From positions 22,754 to 86,753 of the forward strand of contig CAJXNY010000019.1 of NCBI GenBank assembly GCA_913057435.1: a DNA stretch of 64,000 bases, written 5' to 3'. Under the pieces are notes generated by a model that worked only from the letters and a program-made list of their open reading frames with translations, was not told the DNA's origin and did no database searches. A program made the translations under genes and the position numbers. This DNA comes from an uncultured Oceanospirillaceae bacterium (GTDB taxonomy: Bacteria > Pseudomonadota > Gammaproteobacteria > Pseudomonadales > Balneatricaceae). How positions within the stretch are numbered: the first letter of the stretch is position 1; each line of letters starts with the position of its first letter. Positions 62,666-64,000 of the stretch are shown in pieces.

Positions 62666-63460
62666 ATGGCTACGGGAATCTATCTGTCTCTTGAAGAGAT
62701 GGATGCGCTGAGTGGTGCGCCACTGTTGGTGCGTGATCTGTATGTATTTGGTATCAGGCCGTACATGAGTTTTAAAACTGGGCTCTGTGGTAAGTCGTCA
62801 CGGATTAGCTGGGATGGCCTGGCGCGTACGGTGCGTGTTGAGCCTGCGCCGGGTATCAAAGAGGTGTTGCCGACGAAGAGTCAGATGCGGCGGGCGGGTG
62901 CGCACCTGGTGAAGCTGGGGCTGATCACGATGGAGAGTGAAGGCCTGCAGCTGATTATGCGCTGTAATCTGGCCCGGTTGGATTCGTCCGCGTCCGATAA
63001 AGTGATCATTAAACCGACACGTGAAACGGACACTAAACCAGCAGGTGTGGATAACTCTACAACCCTTGCAGTGTCTGGCGCCGGTGGTGATCTGGATGAA
63101 AGTCTGACACGACTAGGCGACAGCCTGAATCAGGCAAAGCCGCCACATCTCCGAGTATCGGAGATAGATCAAAAGAACTCTCTCTCTGCGCCACAGGATC
63201 GAAAATTTCAGATGACTTGGCATTGGTCGCCGTTTGATGGCGATCGGTTCGCAGAGGCCTGTGCGCTGGCCGGGGTGTGTTGGGATGCCTTGGGCACCGA
63301 GCAAAAAGAGTTAATCAGGGTTGAATTCGTGCGGTACTGGATGGCTGAGGGAGTCGAGGCTTCACAGGGCCAGTGGGAGCACCGGTTTATCAATTCGATT
63401 GGTTATCAGGTTCGGCGCGGCGTAGGCCGTCTGGCGCAGCAGCAGGGGGCACAGCAGTGA
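62666..63460 (+). CDS. Phage replication protein with DnaT-like C-terminal domain
   Basis: The 264-residue protein starts behind ACAGGAG. Its N-terminal part (GIYLSLEEMDALSGAPLLVRDLY, SWDGLARTVRV) resembles a winged-helix replication-origin domain. After a polar linker, residues 180-255 form a DnaT/primosome-type domain: MTWHWSPFDGDRFAEACALAG, ELIRVEFVRYWMAEG and SQGQWEHRFINSIG. Such proteins bind ssDNA and recruit the host helicase at the phage origin, the counterpart of lambda O. The next gene overlaps its stop by one base. Confidence 0.8.
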   Translation: MATGIYLSLEEMDALSGAPLLVRDLYVFGIRPYMSFKTGLCGKSSRISWDGLARTVRVEPAPGIKEVLPTKSQMRRAGAHLVKLGLITMESEGLQLIMRCNLARLDSSASDKVIIKPTRETDTKPAGVDNSTTLAVSGAGGDLDESLTRLGDSLNQAKPPHLRVSEIDQKNSLSAPQDRKFQMTWHWSPFDGDRFAEACALAGVCWDALGTEQKELIRVEFVRYWMAEGVEASQGQWEHRFINSIGYQVRRGVGRLAQQQGAQQ

Positions 63461-63963
63461 TGGGTATTCAGGATATGAGTGTTGCGAATCAGATCCAGCA
63501 GTTGGAGGCGGTGCAAGCTGCAACAGCCCTGCAGGAGAAGAAAACCGCTGCAGCGCGCCAGCGGCGTATGGTGCTGGCTGCGAACCGTCGGCTGGCCAAG
63601 TGGGCAGAGTGGACTGATCGGGCAGAGCGGGGTGACACGGCGTTCATCAGCAGCATGACCGGGGCGATCACGGGCTGTGGCGAAGGCGGCAGCGGTGGTG
63701 ATGTGAGCGGTATGCCCGATGATATTTACGATACCGATCGAGCGGTGCGGGGGCTGGCTGAGAAGCTGCAGGCGGTGGTGCGGATGGAATACTTCTACAC
63801 CGATCTGCTGCAGTATCAGCGGGCAGAGCGGCTGGGTGTTGGCCGTGCGACGTATGAGAACCGGCTAAGGGAGGCCCGCCAAAATGTTTTCTATAGTCTG
63901 TATGCGCCGGGTGGTAAGGCTTGCGGCAAGGTTGCAGGAAGGGTGTGTGTAAAAACCTGTTGA
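63460..63963 (+). CDS. Q-like phage late antitermination protein
   Basis: The 167-residue protein begins MGIQDMSVANQIQQLEAVQA. It has the LAKWAEWTDRAERGD segment, then DDIYDTDRAVRGLAEKLQAVV and a C-terminal helix-turn-helix-like part YQRAERLGVGRATYENRLREAR. This layout suits phage antitermination Q or related late regulators. It is the last early gene; a TTGACA promoter-like sequence overlaps its stop. Final residues are Cys/Gly-rich. Confidence 0.65.
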   Translation: MGIQDMSVANQIQQLEAVQAATALQEKKTAAARQRRMVLAANRRLAKWAEWTDRAERGDTAFISSMTGAITGCGEGGSGGDVSGMPDDIYDTDRAVRGLAEKLQAVVRMEYFYTDLLQYQRAERLGVGRATYENRLREARQNVFYSLYAPGGKACGKVAGRVCVKTC

Positions 63964-63989
63964 CACACTCCAGGGATGGGCGGTAGTTT
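63960..63989 (+). promoter_or_regulatory. Candidate late promoter after the Q-like gene
   Basis: TTGACA overlaps the stop of the Q-like gene; a poor -10, TAGTTT, follows at 18 bases. Placement matches pR' of lambdoid phages, from which late transcription starts. The window ends before any target is visible. Confidence 0.4.
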
Positions 63990-64000
63990 TGTGCCATCGT

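Larger units (their letters stand above)
53100..64000. mobile_element. Prophage (left part), integrated at tRNA-Val
   Basis: Downstream of the tRNA the order is integrase, excisionase-like gene, small phage genes, cI-type repressor, Cro-like and CII-like regulators, dNMP kinase-like, replication protein, and Q-like antiterminator. This is a lambdoid-type early region; the structural genes should lie beyond the window. Isolated genes reversed against the operons look like morons. The second attachment site is outside the window. Confidence 0.85.

Overview
The window looks like a chromosomal segment of a GC-moderate gammaproteobacterium. CinA, UvrB, a DnaJ-related protein, a DUF2947 protein and an encoded-CCA tRNA-Val point to Gammaproteobacteria. 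The mixture of c-di-GMP enzymes, an Na+/H+ antiporter and an RND pump would suit a marine, Oceanospirillales-like lineage, but that placement is only an inference. Three kinds of DNA alternate: ordinary housekeeping chromosome, an AT-rich mosaic two-partner-secretion/contact-inhibition locus, and the left part of a lambdoid-type prophage that runs off the right edge.

Layout. 1-9.3 kb: end of a probable amino-acid ABC ATPase, a secreted M14 zinc carboxypeptidase, a small conserved gene with a truncated duplicate, a TTC38-like TPR protein, a di-haem cytochrome c peroxidase, a run of four small exported proteins (one Gln/Asn/Ser/Gly-rich), formate-tetrahydrofolate ligase and an NhaC-type antiporter. 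9.3-25.6 kb: a TpsB/CdiB transporter, a 4583-residue TpsA/CdiA-like exoprotein ending in an HNH-like nuclease tip, and a candidate immunity protein. 25.6-26.9 kb: an odd non-coding stretch followed by a divergent CsrA-family protein with a C-terminal extension. 27-52.9 kb: a large unknown protein, a DUF2608 HAD-like protein, an RND adaptor/permease pair, an NCS2-type permease, a flavin reductase-like protein, a globin-coupled diguanylate cyclase, a Ca2+-binding EF-hand-like protein, CinA, a DnaJ-related protein, a lipoate-ligase-like protein, a glutaredoxin, an MFS carrier with an unusual 15-residue-repeat tail, UvrB, and a Cache-PAS-GGDEF-EAL protein. 53 kb to the end: tRNA-Val(GAC) followed by a prophage.

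The prophage has the order int-xis-small genes (leftward), a convergent sce7726/Beta pair, a cI-type LexA-like repressor facing a Cro-like gene, a CII-like regulator, a dNMP-kinase-like protein lacking a normal P-loop, a DnaT-domain replication protein and a Q-like antiterminator. Several single genes run against the surrounding operons and look like morons. The sce7726/Beta pair between the repressor and the excision genes is the best candidate for an accessory defence module.

Two short intergenic palindromic repeat families recur across the chromosomal part but were not seen in the prophage. Family A is about 70 bp with TGTAGCA/TGCTACA ends (five copies). Family B is about 40 bp with a CCGGTGT-GG-ACACCGG core (three copies). 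They are sometimes adjacent, like composite REP/BIME units. The observations most worth following are the CDI tip and its immunity gene, the CsrA-like protein with a GGA-loop hairpin upstream, the sce7726/Beta pair, the MFS repeat tail and the repeat families.
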